The notes: generated by a model not told the origin, from the sequence alone. A DNA stretch of 64,000 nucleotides from Methylocystis sp. (GCA_002929055.1 PERY01000005.1:43235-107234), one strand, 5' to 3'; counted from the stretch's first letter, positions 1 through 8,771 are shown. Made by a program: numbers and translations.

Positions 1-189
1 GCGGTAGATCGAAGTTCTGGAGAGGAAGTCACAAGCCGACGCGCCAGAGGCGAGAGAGATAGTAAGAACGTCCGGCCGAAACCCGATTGTTTTCATATAG
101 ACCTATTTGTGAGGATAACAATCGTCCGGCACGATTTATTTCATGTTCATCGCCAGGCCCTGTGGCGAGCTCTGCATTTATTCGGCGAA
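1..189. other. Left-edge stretch without a recognisable gene
   Basis: This is the sequence downstream of the methyltransferase gene that ends at 190. GC is lower than in the flanking genes around 85-185, as expected for a spacer. Short open frames here overlap the methyltransferase on the other strand and have no recognisable content. Confidence 0.5.
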
Positions 190-1062
190 TTATTTTCCGG
201 AGCGATCGCGTGCGGCCTTCACCGCGTCCGCGAGCCGCACGGTCGCGGAACCGGGCTTCGCCGGCTTCTGCTGACTCTCATGCGGGGCCCATCCTGAAAT
301 CCACACAATCTCGAAACTCGCGCGCACGCGTCCGTCCGGGTCGGAAAATTGCTCGGCGTAGATCTGCGCCGTTCGCGCGAGCACGTCCCGGCGCAGCGGG
401 CGCGCGGCGCGTTTTACAAGCACATTGGCCGCGCCCATCGCGCGCAGATCGCGCATCAGCCCGAGAACGGAATCGTAGCGCAGCGTGAAACTGTCCACGT
501 CCGCAACGGGCAGGGCGAATCCGGCGCGCTGCAGCAGTGCGCCCATGTCGCGCACATCGACGAAGGGTGAAACGCGCGGACTGGCGCCGCCGGTGATCTC
601 CTCCTCAGCCTGAGCAAGGGCGACGCGCAACTCCACCAGGCTCGCGCCGCCCGGCAGACAGGCCACAAACAATCCGTCCGGCGCGAGAACGCGCCGCACC
701 TGAGAGAAGACGCCCGGGAGATCGTTGACCCATTGCAGGGCCATGCCCGAAACGACGAGATCAAAGGAGGCGGGTGCGAATGGCAGGGCCTCCTCGTCCG
801 CGATCACATTCCCGCCGAGGCGGCTGGCGCGCAGCGGCGCCGCCCTGCCGCTTGCGAGGACAGCCTGCGAAAAATGTTCGACCGGGGCGCCAAGATCGAG
901 CGAGCGCGGGAATTCCCGCTTCACAGTTAAGAGCCGATCCAGAAGATCGTCGGCCGCCCGCGCGACAAGAAAATCGGGCGCGCCCCGCGCAAGCGCGCTG
1001 CGCAACCTTCGCTGAAGAAGGCCGCGGTCGAAAATCTGTGGCGGTGGAAGCTGATTTGCCAT
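190..1062 (-). CDS. SAM-dependent methyltransferase-fold protein, NDUFAF5-like
   Basis: A 290-residue class I methyltransferase-fold protein. The later part of the fold is clear: an acidic loop (DEEALPFAPASFDLV), then SGMALQWVNDLP and a strand around VRRVLAPDGLF. The usual glycine-rich SAM loop (DLGxGxG) is replaced by DLGAPVE near residue 57, so SAM binding may be altered. Overall layout, including the N-terminal FDRGLLQRRLRSAL and C-terminal VWISGWAPH segments, matches the alphaproteobacterial relatives of mitochondrial NDUFAF5, which acts in complex I assembly as an arginine hydroxylase. The molecular activity here is inferred. It stands alone on the minus strand, divergent from the L,D-transpeptidase gene. 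Confidence 0.75.
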   Translation of the reverse strand: MANQLPPPQIFDRGLLQRRLRSALARGAPDFLVARAADDLLDRLLTVKREFPRSLDLGAPVEHFSQAVLASGRAAPLRASRLGGNVIADEEALPFAPASFDLVVSGMALQWVNDLPGVFSQVRRVLAPDGLFVACLPGGASLVELRVALAQAEEEITGGASPRVSPFVDVRDMGALLQRAGFALPVADVDSFTLRYDSVLGLMRDLRAMGAANVLVKRAARPLRRDVLARTAQIYAEQFSDPDGRVRASFEIVWISGWAPHESQQKPAKPGSATVRLADAVKAARDRSGK

Positions 1063-1312
1063 CGGCTTTTTCTATTGCGCAGGGGCAGTCAGGGAGCAAG
1101 CGCCAGGCGCCGGGAAATTGGCGAAAGGAGGGCTAGATAAGTAGCCTCCAAGGCCTCGGCGGAGCGTGTTGCATGCACGCAACTATGCGGAAAAACTTAA
1201 CCTTAAGCCCTAACCGCAAGGAGCGGAAACCTTCGACATGGCCGTGGCGAAACGTAAGAATGACCGCATCGGAAATTCTGTCTCCGGCGCAATCTGCCAA
1301 AGGTGAACTGCA

Positions 1313-1867
1313 ATGCGTAGCTCGTCTTCTCTCTATCGTGCCCTGTGTCATCATGGGCTCCACACCGTTCTCCTGGGCGCCGTCGCCGCGCTCGGCCTGG
1401 CCACGGCGCCGCAGAGCGCCCTCGCGCGCGACACCGTCGCCTTCTCGCCTCATGTCGAGCCCGGCACGATCGTGATCAGCGCCAGCCAGCGCAAACTCTT
1501 CTATGTCGTGAGCCCCGGCGTCGCCATCCGCTATCCGGTGGCCGTGCCCAAGCGCGGCAAGGAATGGTCCGGCTACGCCGCCGTGGACGGAAAATACTAT
1601 CAGCCGGACTGGACTCCTCCGGCCGTCGTGCGCGCCGATCATCCGGAGCTTCCCAACCTCATCCGTGGCGGCTCGCCTCGCAACCCTATGGGCATTGCGG
1701 CCCTGACGCTCGACCGCGGCGAGGTCGCGATCCACGGCACCAGCAACAAGATGCGCGCCTCGATCGGCTCCGCGGCGTCCTACGGCTGCATCCGCATGCT
1801 CAACGAGGATGTGACGGACCTCTATTCGCGCGTGAGCGTCGGCACGCCTGTCATGATGCAGCCCTGA
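1313..1867 (+). CDS. L,D-transpeptidase (YkuD/ErfK family), exported
   Basis: A 184-residue cell-wall enzyme that should make 3-3 peptidoglycan cross-links or attach proteins to peptidoglycan in the periplasm. Residues 1-39 look like a signal peptide ending ALA. The YkuD core follows, with the catalytic signature HGT at 141-143 and SYGCIRM containing Cys159. The length is that of a minimal one-domain family member without LysM or PG-binding domains. The start is supported by AGGTGA six bases upstream. The gene is monocistronic: it is divergent from the methyltransferase and is followed by a strong hairpin. Confidence 0.92.
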   Translation: MRSSSSLYRALCHHGLHTVLLGAVAALGLATAPQSALARDTVAFSPHVEPGTIVISASQRKLFYVVSPGVAIRYPVAVPKRGKEWSGYAAVDGKYYQPDWTPPAVVRADHPELPNLIRGGSPRNPMGIAALTLDRGEVAIHGTSNKMRASIGSAASYGCIRMLNEDVTDLYSRVSVGTPVMMQP

Positions 1868-2250
1868 GTTCCGGCGCAGTCCCTCAACAGGACGCGCGGT
1901 TGCAAAACCAGGAGCGCCGCCGCGAGACTCTCGCAGGCGGCGCGCCCAAAATAATAACAATGATTTTCTCCAGAGTTTTTTACAGGCGCATTTCCGTTGA
2001 TCTGTGGAATGTCGCCGTGGCCCCATAGACGCGGCAAGACGAATCCCGCAGTCTGCCGGCGCTGTTGACGCGCTTTGCGTTTGAACTGTCACGCGTTTCT
2101 CGACAGGTGGAGTATAGTGGTCGCAGCGGACGATTCGTCCGCGTCGAACTCTGACTCGCAAGGAGGCGCCTGGTCCCGAATCCGTGATGCGTCGTCTCCT
2201 GGTTTGTGCTCGTCGCCGCGTCCTGCAGACACCCCGATGAAGGTTGGCTC
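1868..2250. other. Intergenic region with a strong hairpin
   Basis: No convincing gene. At 1914-1943 a near-perfect stem-loop (GCGCCGCC, then GCGAG/CTCGC, then GGCGGCGC) follows the L,D-transpeptidase. It has no T-tract on the plus strand, so it is at best a weak terminator or an mRNA-stabilising hairpin. The AT-richer stretch at 1950-2120 is the likely promoter region of the ybjN-proC pair, but I could not fix a well-spaced -35/-10. Confidence 0.5.
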
Positions 2251-2754
2251 ATGCTGATCGCTACAGAAAAAGAAACAGAACGCCCCGAACATCCGGTGGA
2301 TGTTGTGGAGCAATTGGCCGCCACCAACGACTGGTCGTTCGACCGCGAAGACGAAGACGAGATTTCAATCGCCGTCACAGGCGCATGGACAGAATATCAC
2401 GTAGCTTTCACCTGGCTTCCGCACCTTGAAACCCTACATGTGAGTTGCGCTTTCGACCTGAAGGCGCCGGAGCGCCGCCGCGCGGAAGTGACAGCGCTGG
2501 TGAGCGCGATCAATGAACAGATGTGGATCGGCCATTTCGATTTCTGGCCGCAGGAAGGCGTCGCCATGCACCGCCATGGATTGATCCTCTCCGGCGGCGC
2601 GCAGCCCTCCGCCAGCCAATGCGCGGCTCTCCTCGACAACGCGTTGACCTCCTGCGAGCGCTACTATCAGGCGTTCCAGTTCGTGCTATGGGCGGGCAAG
2701 TCCGCCAGAGAAGCTCTCGAAACCGCGAATTTCGAGACGAAAGGCGAGGCGTGA
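2251..2754 (+). CDS. YbjN-domain protein
   Basis: A 167-residue soluble protein of the YbjN superfamily, a fold related to type III secretion chaperones. Family traits are the early VEQLAATNDWSFDRED segment, the acidic DEISIAVTG strand, the hydrophobic core ending NEQMWIGHFDF, and the helix CERYYQAFQFVLWAGK. The biochemical role of the family is unknown. I start at ATG 2251 (MLIATEKE), with AAGG seven bases upstream. A longer frame back to 2206 adds residues that do not look like the family. The stop codon overlaps the GTG start of proC, a pairing that recurs in Rhizobiales. Confidence 0.85.
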   Translation: MLIATEKETERPEHPVDVVEQLAATNDWSFDREDEDEISIAVTGAWTEYHVAFTWLPHLETLHVSCAFDLKAPERRRAEVTALVSAINEQMWIGHFDFWPQEGVAMHRHGLILSGGAQPSASQCAALLDNALTSCERYYQAFQFVLWAGKSAREALETANFETKGEA

Positions 2755-3581
2755 GCGGACAAGGCCCTCTGCGCGGAGCGACGGTCGCCCTCGTGGGCGC
2801 AGGCAACATGGGCCTCGCCATGCTCGAAGGATGGGCCACGCAGGGATTGTGCGGCGAGCAGGTCGTGGTTGTCGATCCAAACCCCTCGCAACGCCTGCGC
2901 GACCTTTGCGCGGTGCGTGGCTTCGCGCTCACCGCGGAACCGCGTGGCGGCGCCCGCGACGCCGTCGTTCTGGCCATCAAGCCGCAAATGCTGGAGGCGG
3001 GCGCCGCCGCCGCCGCGCCATTCACGGGATCGGGGTCCGTCGTCGTTTCCGTCATCGCCGGCAAGCGGATCGTCGACATATGCTCGCGCCTGACGGCCGC
3101 GCAAGCGGTCGTGCGCGCCATGCCCAATACGCCCGCCGCCATCGGCCGCGGGATGACGGGAGCTTTCGCGAGCCCCGCGACGAATGACGCCCAGCGCGCG
3201 CTCGCCCACGCGCTGCTCGCCGCCGTCGGCCGTGTCGAATGGATCGAAAGCGAAGAACTGATCGACGCCGTCACAGCGGTTTCCGGCTCGGGGCCGGCCT
3301 ATGTTTTCTACCTTGTCGAGTGCCTCGCCGCGGCCGGCGTCGAGGCTGGCCTGTCGCCCGAACTCGCCGAGAAGCTTGCGCGCGCGACGGTGGAAGGCGC
3401 GGGGGAACTGCTGCACAGGCAGGGGGAGGCGAGCGCGCAGACCCTGCGAGAGCGCGTCACCTCGCCGGGCGGGACGACCGCCGCCGCGCTCGGCGTGCTT
3501 ATGGCCGACGACGGACTCGCCCCGCTGATGGCGCGCGCCGTTGCCGCCGCCAGTAAGCGCGCGGGCGAACTTTCAGGCTGA
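2751..3581 (+). CDS. proC: Pyrroline-5-carboxylate reductase
   Basis: Catalyses the last step of proline synthesis, the NAD(P)H-dependent reduction of pyrroline-5-carboxylate. The 276-residue product has the N-terminal Rossmann motif VGAGNMG (residues 15-21), VVRAMPNTPAAIGRGM in the middle, and the family signature with SGSGPAY and the C-terminal ERVTSPGGTTAAAL. The start is a GTG inside the ybjN stop region (4-base overlap), preceded by an AAAGGCGAGG Shine-Dalgarno, so translation is probably coupled. A longer upstream frame reads through the ybjN coding sequence and is not used. Confidence 0.96.
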   Translation: MSGQGPLRGATVALVGAGNMGLAMLEGWATQGLCGEQVVVVDPNPSQRLRDLCAVRGFALTAEPRGGARDAVVLAIKPQMLEAGAAAAAPFTGSGSVVVSVIAGKRIVDICSRLTAAQAVVRAMPNTPAAIGRGMTGAFASPATNDAQRALAHALLAAVGRVEWIESEELIDAVTAVSGSGPAYVFYLVECLAAAGVEAGLSPELAEKLARATVEGAGELLHRQGEASAQTLRERVTSPGGTTAAALGVLMADDGLAPLMARAVAAASKRAGELSG

Positions 3582-3620
3582 TCTTCGGGACATTTGCCCC
3601 CAAACCCGCCGAACTTGCCT

Positions 3621-3640
3621 TGCCGCGCGGTTGCGCGGCA
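3621..3640. other. Perfect hairpin between proC and the TetR gene
   Basis: TGCCGCGC and GCGCGGCA form an 8-bp stem with a GGTT loop. It lacks a T-tract on either strand, so it is not a clear intrinsic terminator. It lies 35 bases before the next start codon and could be an mRNA processing or stability structure. Confidence 0.4.
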
Positions 3641-3674
3641 ATAGATACGTCACAAGACGGAACTGGAGAGCAGG

Positions 3675-4343
3675 ATGAACCCGAGAGACCGGGTGATCGA
3701 CGCCACCCTTGGGCTCGCAGCGCGCCGGGAGTTCGGCGACGTGAGCCTCACCGACATCGCCCATGAAGCGGGAGTTCCGCTGGCGGACCTTCGCGACCTC
3801 TTCCCCTCGAAGGGCGCGATCGTGGGCGGTTTGTCCCGCCGCATCGACCGGCAGGTGCTGGAGCGCGTCTCGGCGAAGAATTCGCACGACCCCGCTCGTG
3901 ACCGGCTTTACGAAGTGCTGCGTGCCCGCCTCGAGGCGCTGGAGCCGCACAAGGACGCGCTGGCGAGCATCGCCCGCTGGTCGGCGCGCGATCCGCTCAC
4001 CGGCTCCGCGCTGAACCGCGAGACGGTGAACTCCATGCGCTACATGCTTGAGGCCGCCGACATCGACTGCGACGGCACGGTCGGCTCGCTGAAGCTGCAG
4101 GGGCTCGCGCTCGCCTGGGGCCGGGTGCTCGACGCCTGGTTTGAGAATGGCTTCTCCTTCGCGCTGGAGACACTCGACCGCGAAATCGCCCGGGGCGAGC
4201 GCTATGTCGAGCATGTCGAGGATTTCGCCCGGGTTACGCGGCCCTTCGCCGACATCGCCAACCGGTTGTTCGAGATCGGCGGCGGCGGCTTTCGTCGCCG
4301 GCGCTCGAGCGCCGACGACGACTATCCGCACCCGAGCGCCTGA
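3675..4343 (+). CDS. TetR/AcrR-family transcriptional regulator
   Basis: A 222-residue protein with an N-terminal TetR-type helix-turn-helix over residues 5-50 (AARREFGDVSLTDIAHEAGVP, then LFPSKGAIV) and a helical ligand domain. The C-terminal domain, with an AWGRVLDAWFENG segment, also resembles COQ9-type proteins, which share the TetR fold, so a ubiquinone-related lipid-binding role cannot be excluded. Start at ATG 3675, with GGAGAGCAGG upstream. It follows proC after 93 bases and converges on the histidine kinase gene with only three bases between stops. Confidence 0.75.
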   Translation: MNPRDRVIDATLGLAARREFGDVSLTDIAHEAGVPLADLRDLFPSKGAIVGGLSRRIDRQVLERVSAKNSHDPARDRLYEVLRARLEALEPHKDALASIARWSARDPLTGSALNRETVNSMRYMLEAADIDCDGTVGSLKLQGLALAWGRVLDAWFENGFSFALETLDREIARGERYVEHVEDFARVTRPFADIANRLFEIGGGGFRRRRSSADDDYPHPSA

Positions 4344-4346
4344 AGC

Positions 4347-5717
4347 CTAAAGCGGCAACGAAACCGTCGCCCGCAGCCCGCCCAGCGGGCTGCGGTCCAA
4401 CTCGATGTCTCCGCCATGCGAACGCGCGATGTCTCGGGCGATAGCGAGGCCGAGGCCGGAATTTCCGTCGTCCTGGTTTCGAGCTTCATCCAGCCGGTAG
4501 AACGGCCGGAAGGCGTCCTCGCGGCGCTCCACCGGAATGCCCGGCCCGTCGTCGTCGATATGGACGACCATCGACTCGCCATCGTTGAGAATCGTGAACT
4601 CCAGCGTCTTGCCGTAGCGCTGGGCGTTGCCGACGAGATTGGCGAGCAGGCGCTTGAGCGCCGCCGGCCGCGCGACGATCACAGGCTCCCCCTCGATCTT
4701 CATGCTGACGGGGATGCCCCGCCGCTCCGTGTCGGCCTTCAGCTCCTCCAGCACGGCGCTCACATCCGTGCGCTCGGAGACTTCGCCGCCGTCGCCGCGC
4801 GCGAAGGCCAGGTAGGCCTCGACCATACGTTCCATCTCATCGACGTCCCGGCGCATCTCGGCGGCTTCGTTGCTGTCGGCCATCAGCGCGAGCGAGAGCT
4901 TGAAGCGCGTGATGATCGTCCGCAGATCGTGCGAGACGCCGTTGAGCATCGTCGTGCGCTGCTCGATGGCGCGCTCGACGCGGCGCTTCATCTCGAGGAA
5001 GGCGGCGCCGGCGCGGCGGACCTCTCTTGCGCCGCGCGGACTGAACTGGACGTCGCGGCCCTTGCCGAACTCCTCAGCCGCGAGCGCGAGCCGCAGGATC
5101 GGCCGGATTTGGTTGCGCAGGAAAGAAGTCGCGACTGCGAGAATGATGATAGAGGCGATCGCCATCCACATGAAGAAAATATAGGAGTTCGAAGCGTAGG
5201 CCTGGGTGCGCGCCACGAGAATCCGCAGCGTCGCTTCCTCCAGCGCCACCCTGATTTCGATGAGGCTTCCCGTGAAGGAGGTGTTGACCCAGTAAGGCTG
5301 CAGGATCTTGCGCGAAAGTTCGCCCGTCAGCGCCTTGTCGAGAAGCGAGAAGAGCGACTGCTTCGTGACCGGCGCGGGCAGGGGCCCCTTGGGCAGGATC
5401 GAGACCTCCATGTCGAGATCAAGAGCGGCTATCCGGCGCAACTGACTGTGCGCCGGATCGTCTGGGAAGGTCTGGTAGACGTCGACGACCGTCGCCACCT
5501 GCCGCGCGACGGCGGCCGAGAGACGATAGGTGACGACCTCCCAATGGCGCTCCATGAAGACATAGGCGACAGCGGACTGAAGCAGAACGACGGGCAGAAT
5601 GACGATCAGCAGGGCGCGAGCGTAGAGGCCCTTGGGCATGCGCGCATGCAGCCATATGGCGAATCGGCGCCAGAGCTGGCGCGGCGCGGAGAGGACTTCC
5701 GTAATCACGAGCGACAT
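4347..5717 (-). CDS. EnvZ-type sensor histidine kinase
   Basis: A 456-residue membrane kinase. TM1 lies around residues 32-53, a periplasmic sensor domain around 54-180 and TM2 around 181-200. A HAMP segment follows, then the H-box SHDLRTIITRF with phospho-acceptor His263, and a HATPase domain with N, G1 (DDDGPGIP) and G2 (NSGLGLAIARD) boxes. The H-box lacks the usual proline (HDLRTP), a variation I recall from other alphaproteobacterial kinases. Its start lies 8 bases downstream of the end of the OmpR-like regulator gene, so it is the third gene of a marR-regulator-kinase operon. The signal sensed is unknown. Confidence 0.93.
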   Translation of the reverse strand: MSLVITEVLSAPRQLWRRFAIWLHARMPKGLYARALLIVILPVVLLQSAVAYVFMERHWEVVTYRLSAAVARQVATVVDVYQTFPDDPAHSQLRRIAALDLDMEVSILPKGPLPAPVTKQSLFSLLDKALTGELSRKILQPYWVNTSFTGSLIEIRVALEEATLRILVARTQAYASNSYIFFMWMAIASIIILAVATSFLRNQIRPILRLALAAEEFGKGRDVQFSPRGAREVRRAGAAFLEMKRRVERAIEQRTTMLNGVSHDLRTIITRFKLSLALMADSNEAAEMRRDVDEMERMVEAYLAFARGDGGEVSERTDVSAVLEELKADTERRGIPVSMKIEGEPVIVARPAALKRLLANLVGNAQRYGKTLEFTILNDGESMVVHIDDDGPGIPVERREDAFRPFYRLDEARNQDDGNSGLGLAIARDIARSHGGDIELDRSPLGGLRATVSLPL

Positions 5718-5725
5718 CTTCGCCT

Positions 5726-6496
5726 CTAGCTTTGCAATCTCACGGCTCGCGGCGGCTCGACGAGCAGCCGATAGCCTTGGCCGCGAACCGTTTGCAGGCA
5801 GCGCGGCGAATTGGGGTCCGTCTCTATCTTCCGCCGCAAGCGGGCGATCTCGACGTCCACGCTGCGCTCGGCGGCCTTCTGCTCCGCCGAACGCTTCGCG
5901 AGAGTCTGCCGCGAAACGATGGCGCCGGCATGGTCGACGAGAGTCTGCAACAGGTCGCGCTCGCGCGTCGTGAGGCGGACGGGCTTGCGCCCGCGCATGA
6001 GTTCGCCGCGCTCCGGGTCAAAGGCGCAATCGCCGAAGCGCACCAGCGTGATGGCGGGCTCGGCGGGGCGCGCACGACGCAGAATGCTCGCGATGCGCAG
6101 CGACAACTCGCGCGGGTCGAAGGGCTTGGCGAGATAGTCGTCGACGCCCGCCTCGAGTCCTTCGACGCGGTTCGCGGTTTCGCTGAGCGCAGTGAGCATG
6201 AGAATGGGCGCCGACCGCAAAGGCTCGGGGCCCTGGCGTAAGCGCGCGGCGAATTGCGTGCCGCTTTCGCCCGGCATCATGACGTCGAGGACGATGAGAT
6301 CGAAGGCGAGATCGCGCATCCGCTCGGTCGCCTCCTGTGCGTTGCCGGCCGCGCTGACCAGATAGCCCTCGCGCAAGAGATAACGCGAGAGGAGGGTGCG
6401 AATGCGTTTGTCGTCGTCGACGACAAGGATATGCGCCCGATTGGCCATCGCGGCCGTCTTCTGTGGCGCCGTCGAAGGCGGATGGGGAACGCGCAT
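5726..6496 (-). CDS. OmpR-family response regulator (PetR-like)
   Basis: Receiver domain at about residues 20-135 with acidic pocket DDD (27-29), phospho-acceptor Asp71 (IVLDVMMPG) and Lys in LAKPFD. A winged-helix DNA-binding domain follows, ending VRGQGYRLLV. The MarR-regulator-kinase order resembles the petP-petR arrangement described in Rhodobacter capsulatus and common in Rhizobiales; function here is inferred. I use ATG 6496, just after the marR stop; an internal ATG at 6448 (MANRAH) is an alternative start that removes a non-conserved 16-residue leader. Confidence 0.93.
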   Translation of the reverse strand: MRVPHPPSTAPQKTAAMANRAHILVVDDDKRIRTLLSRYLLREGYLVSAAGNAQEATERMRDLAFDLIVLDVMMPGESGTQFAARLRQGPEPLRSAPILMLTALSETANRVEGLEAGVDDYLAKPFDPRELSLRIASILRRARPAEPAITLVRFGDCAFDPERGELMRGRKPVRLTTRERDLLQTLVDHAGAIVSRQTLAKRSAEQKAAERSVDVEIARLRRKIETDPNSPRCLQTVRGQGYRLLVEPPRAVRLQS

Positions 6497-6502
6497 GGGC
6501 TG

Positions 6503-7090
6503 CTACCGCCGCTCCGCGCCGAGTTCGGAGCGCTGGAGATGGCCGCGGACGCGGTCGCGCTCGTCGGCGTCGATCATCGCAAAGAGAAACGCGGCCGCCG
6601 CGCCGCGCGCCTCAGGCGGCAATTCTTCGAGAACGCGGCGAAAGCGCGCCGATTGGAGCGCGGCGAGATCGCGCGCCAGCCGGGCGCCTTGCGCGGTCGG
6701 ATAGAGCAGACGCTGACGCCGGTCCACGGCGCCCGCGCGCGCCTCCACGAAGTCCGCGTCGAGGAGTTGCTTGAGCACACGGTTGAGGCTCTGCTTGGTG
6801 ATCCTCAGAATGTCGAGCAGCGCGGCGATGGGGAGCCCCGGGCGGCGATGCACGAAATGCAGAACCCGGTGGTGCGCGCGCCCGAACCCGTAATTTTCGA
6901 GCAGGCGGTCGGCGTCTCCGACGAAGTCACGATAGGCGAAGAAGAAAAGTTCGACGAGATTTAGCGCCTCGGCGTCTTCCTCCCGCGCCGCGCGCGGCCC
7001 CGCCGGCCCGCGGAACTCGCGTGGGCAAGGGGTCGCCGTCGCCGGAACCGGCGTGCGCAGGGCGGTCTTTCTTTGAAGAAGCTCGCTCAA
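6503..7090 (-). CDS. MarR-family transcriptional regulator (PetP-like)
   Basis: A 195-residue protein. Residues 40-190 carry a MarR winged helix: helix FFAYRDFVGDADRLLENYG, recognition region LDILRITKQSLNRVLKQL, and the wing with VDRRQRLLYPT. The first 40 residues are proline/arginine-rich and of unknown role. It is the first gene of the operon with the OmpR-like regulator and kinase. The palindrome at 7146-7168, 56 bp upstream of its start, is a good candidate operator for autoregulation. Confidence 0.88.
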   Translation of the reverse strand: MSELLQRKTALRTPVPATATPCPREFRGPAGPRAAREEDAEALNLVELFFFAYRDFVGDADRLLENYGFGRAHHRVLHFVHRRPGLPIAALLDILRITKQSLNRVLKQLLDADFVEARAGAVDRRQRLLYPTAQGARLARDLAALQSARFRRVLEELPPEARGAAAAFLFAMIDADERDRVRGHLQRSELGAERR

Positions 7091-7145
7091 GACGACGATG
7101 CCCGGGCTTTGATCCAGATGCCCACGCAGCGGGCGCGACGCATCT

Positions 7146-7188
7146 ATATGTCAGCTATATTGACATATTTCTGACCGATGGCTAGTGC
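7146..7188 (+). promoter_or_regulatory. MarR-type palindrome overlapping a candidate ilvE promoter
   Basis: ATATGTCA and TGACATAT form a perfect 8-bp inverted repeat (7146-7153 and 7161-7168) with a 7-base spacer. The right half contains a consensus -35 box TTGACA (7160-7165). A weak -10 (TAGTGC, 7183-7188) follows at 17 bases, pointing to ilvE. The size and symmetry suit a MarR-family dimer, and the divergent marR gene begins 56 bp away. Confidence 0.6.
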
Positions 7189-7251
7189 TGCCAGCGCGCC
7201 GCGGCAACCCCGTTCGGCTGGCCGATCGGCCCTGGTTCCCCGGAGTTTTCA

Positions 7252-8136
7252 ATGTCGCTTCCGCCCTTCGATCAGCGCGACGGATTCATCTGGTACAACG
7301 GCGCTCTCGTGCCGTGGCGCGAGGCGAAGCTGCATGTCCTGTCGCATGGCCTGCATTACGGCTCCTGCGTCTTCGAGGGCGAGCGCGCCTATGGCGGCGT
7401 CATCTTCAAGTCGCGTGAGCACTCGGAGCGTTTCAGGCATTCGGCGCAGGTGCTGGACTTCGAGATTCCCTACAGCATCGACGAGCTGGAGGCCGCCAAG
7501 GAGGCGACGCTCAAGGCGAACGGCCTCGTGAACTCCTACGTGCGTCCGGTCGCCTGGCGCGGCAGCGAGATGATGGCCGTGGCTGCGCAGAACTCGACGA
7601 TCCATGTCGCCATCGCGATGTGGGACTGGCCGAGCATGTTCGATATGGCGACGAAGATGAAGGGCGTGCGCCTCGACATCGCCGAATATTGCCGTCCCGA
7701 CCCGCGCAGCGCGCCTTCGATGGCGAAGGCGGCTGGCCTTTACATGATCTGCACCATCTCCAAGCATCGCGCCGAGCGCCGCGGCTATGCGGACGCGCTG
7801 ATGTACGACTGGCAGGGCAGGGTGGCCGAATGCACCGGCGCCAATGTCTTCTTCGTGAAGGACGGCGCGCTGCACACGCCCATCGCCGACTGCTTCCTCG
7901 ACGGCATCACCCGCCGCACGGTGATCGACCTCGCGAAGCGGCGAGGTATCGAGGTCGTCGAACGGCGCATCATGCCGGAGGAAATGGCGAGCTTCGACGA
8001 ATGCTTCATCTGCGGGACGGGCGCGGAAGTCACGCCGGTTTCCGAGATCGGACCCTATAAATTCACGCCCGGGGCCGTGTCGCGCGCGCTGGTCGAGGAC
8101 TACGACAAGGAAGTCCACGCCGCGAGCCGCGCCTAA
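7252..8136 (+). CDS. ilvE: Branched-chain amino acid aminotransferase (fold IV)
   Basis: Transfers amino groups between glutamate and the keto acids of Leu, Ile and Val using PLP. The 294-residue protein has the N-terminal HGLHYGSCVFEGERAY region, the PLP lysine Lys159 in SMAKAAGLY, and the phosphate-binding segment CTGANVFFVKDG. The second fold-IV signature is LDGITRRTVIDLA, and the C-terminal CGTGAEVTPV is also present. The start is ATG 7252. It is divergent from the marR operon and ends before a clear terminator. Confidence 0.93.
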   Translation: MSLPPFDQRDGFIWYNGALVPWREAKLHVLSHGLHYGSCVFEGERAYGGVIFKSREHSERFRHSAQVLDFEIPYSIDELEAAKEATLKANGLVNSYVRPVAWRGSEMMAVAAQNSTIHVAIAMWDWPSMFDMATKMKGVRLDIAEYCRPDPRSAPSMAKAAGLYMICTISKHRAERRGYADALMYDWQGRVAECTGANVFFVKDGALHTPIADCFLDGITRRTVIDLAKRRGIEVVERRIMPEEMASFDECFICGTGAEVTPVSEIGPYKFTPGAVSRALVEDYDKEVHAASRA

Positions 8137-8153
8137 GGCTGCATGTCAGTAAG

Positions 8154-8184
8154 AAAACGGCGGCCTTTCGGGCCGCCGTTTTTT
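8154..8184. terminator. Bidirectional Rho-independent terminator
   Basis: AAAACGGCGGCC (8154-8165) pairs perfectly with GGCCGCCGTTTT (8171-8182) around a 5-base loop and runs into a T-tract. The A-run on the left gives a T-tract on the minus strand too. It lies between the convergent ilvE and Gly/Tyr-rich genes and can serve both. Confidence 0.93.
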
Positions 8185-8209
8185 GTCGATCTTCGTGATC
8201 GTTCGCCGA

Positions 8210-8728
8210 TCAGTAGAGCGTCTCGCAATTGCAGCGCTTGCGCACCACGCGGTATTGCGTGACGGGCTGATAATGCACCGTGTTGTAGGCGCGATAGGAC
8301 GTGACCGGCACGTAATGGGTGCGGACATACGGGCGGTAGCCGACCGTCGGCACGACGTAGGAGCGCTCGTAGGTGTGGTCATAGCCGCCACCGTAGCCGC
8401 CGTCGTAACCACCGTTCACATAGACGTCGGCGGCGCTGTACGCCGCACGACGATAGGCGCCGCCGCCGTAGCCGCCGGCCGGATACTGATAGCCGCCGTG
8501 ATAATAACCCTGGTTATAGCCGACGGCTCCGACGCCGATGCCGCCGCTAATGCCGCCGCCGATGCCGATCCCGCCACCGTAGCCGCCGCCATAGCCATAG
8601 CCCGGACCCGGGGCATAGCCGCCGCCGAAGAAGGGCGAGGTGAAATCCTGCGCCGCCGCGCCAGCCGCGGAGCAGCCCGCGATCACGCCAGCCAGCGCCA
8701 GCGACCGGAAGATTGAAACCAAACTCAT
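8210..8728 (-). CDS. Gly/Tyr-rich secreted protein of unknown function
   Basis: A 172-residue protein with a signal peptide (cleavage near AAAQDF) followed by low-complexity GGGYGGG-type sequence to about residue 120. A tyrosine-rich tail then contains two imperfect copies of a THYVPVTSYRAY-like unit. The tail also has a CNC motif just before the C-terminus; the only other Cys is in the signal peptide. Start at ATG 8728, because GGGGTGAG precedes it; a GTG nine bases earlier is possible. No family recognised. Its neighbour at 8772-9353 has the same overall composition, suggesting paralogous surface or envelope proteins. Confidence 0.7.
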   Translation of the reverse strand: MSLVSIFRSLALAGVIAGCSAAGAAAQDFTSPFFGGGYAPGPGYGYGGGYGGGIGIGGGISGGIGVGAVGYNQGYYHGGYQYPAGGYGGGAYRRAAYSAADVYVNGGYDGGYGGGYDHTYERSYVVPTVGYRPYVRTHYVPVTSYRAYNTVHYQPVTQYRVVRKRCNCETLY

Positions 8729-8771
8729 GACACTCACCCCCTACATTCGACGCTCCATGCGTCACTAAAAC

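Noticed and set aside
1238..1306. A 22-codon upstream frame (MAVAKRKNDR) before the L,D-transpeptidase
   Set aside because: The GGAG is 14 bases from the ATG, too far for good initiation, and nothing suggests an attenuation structure.
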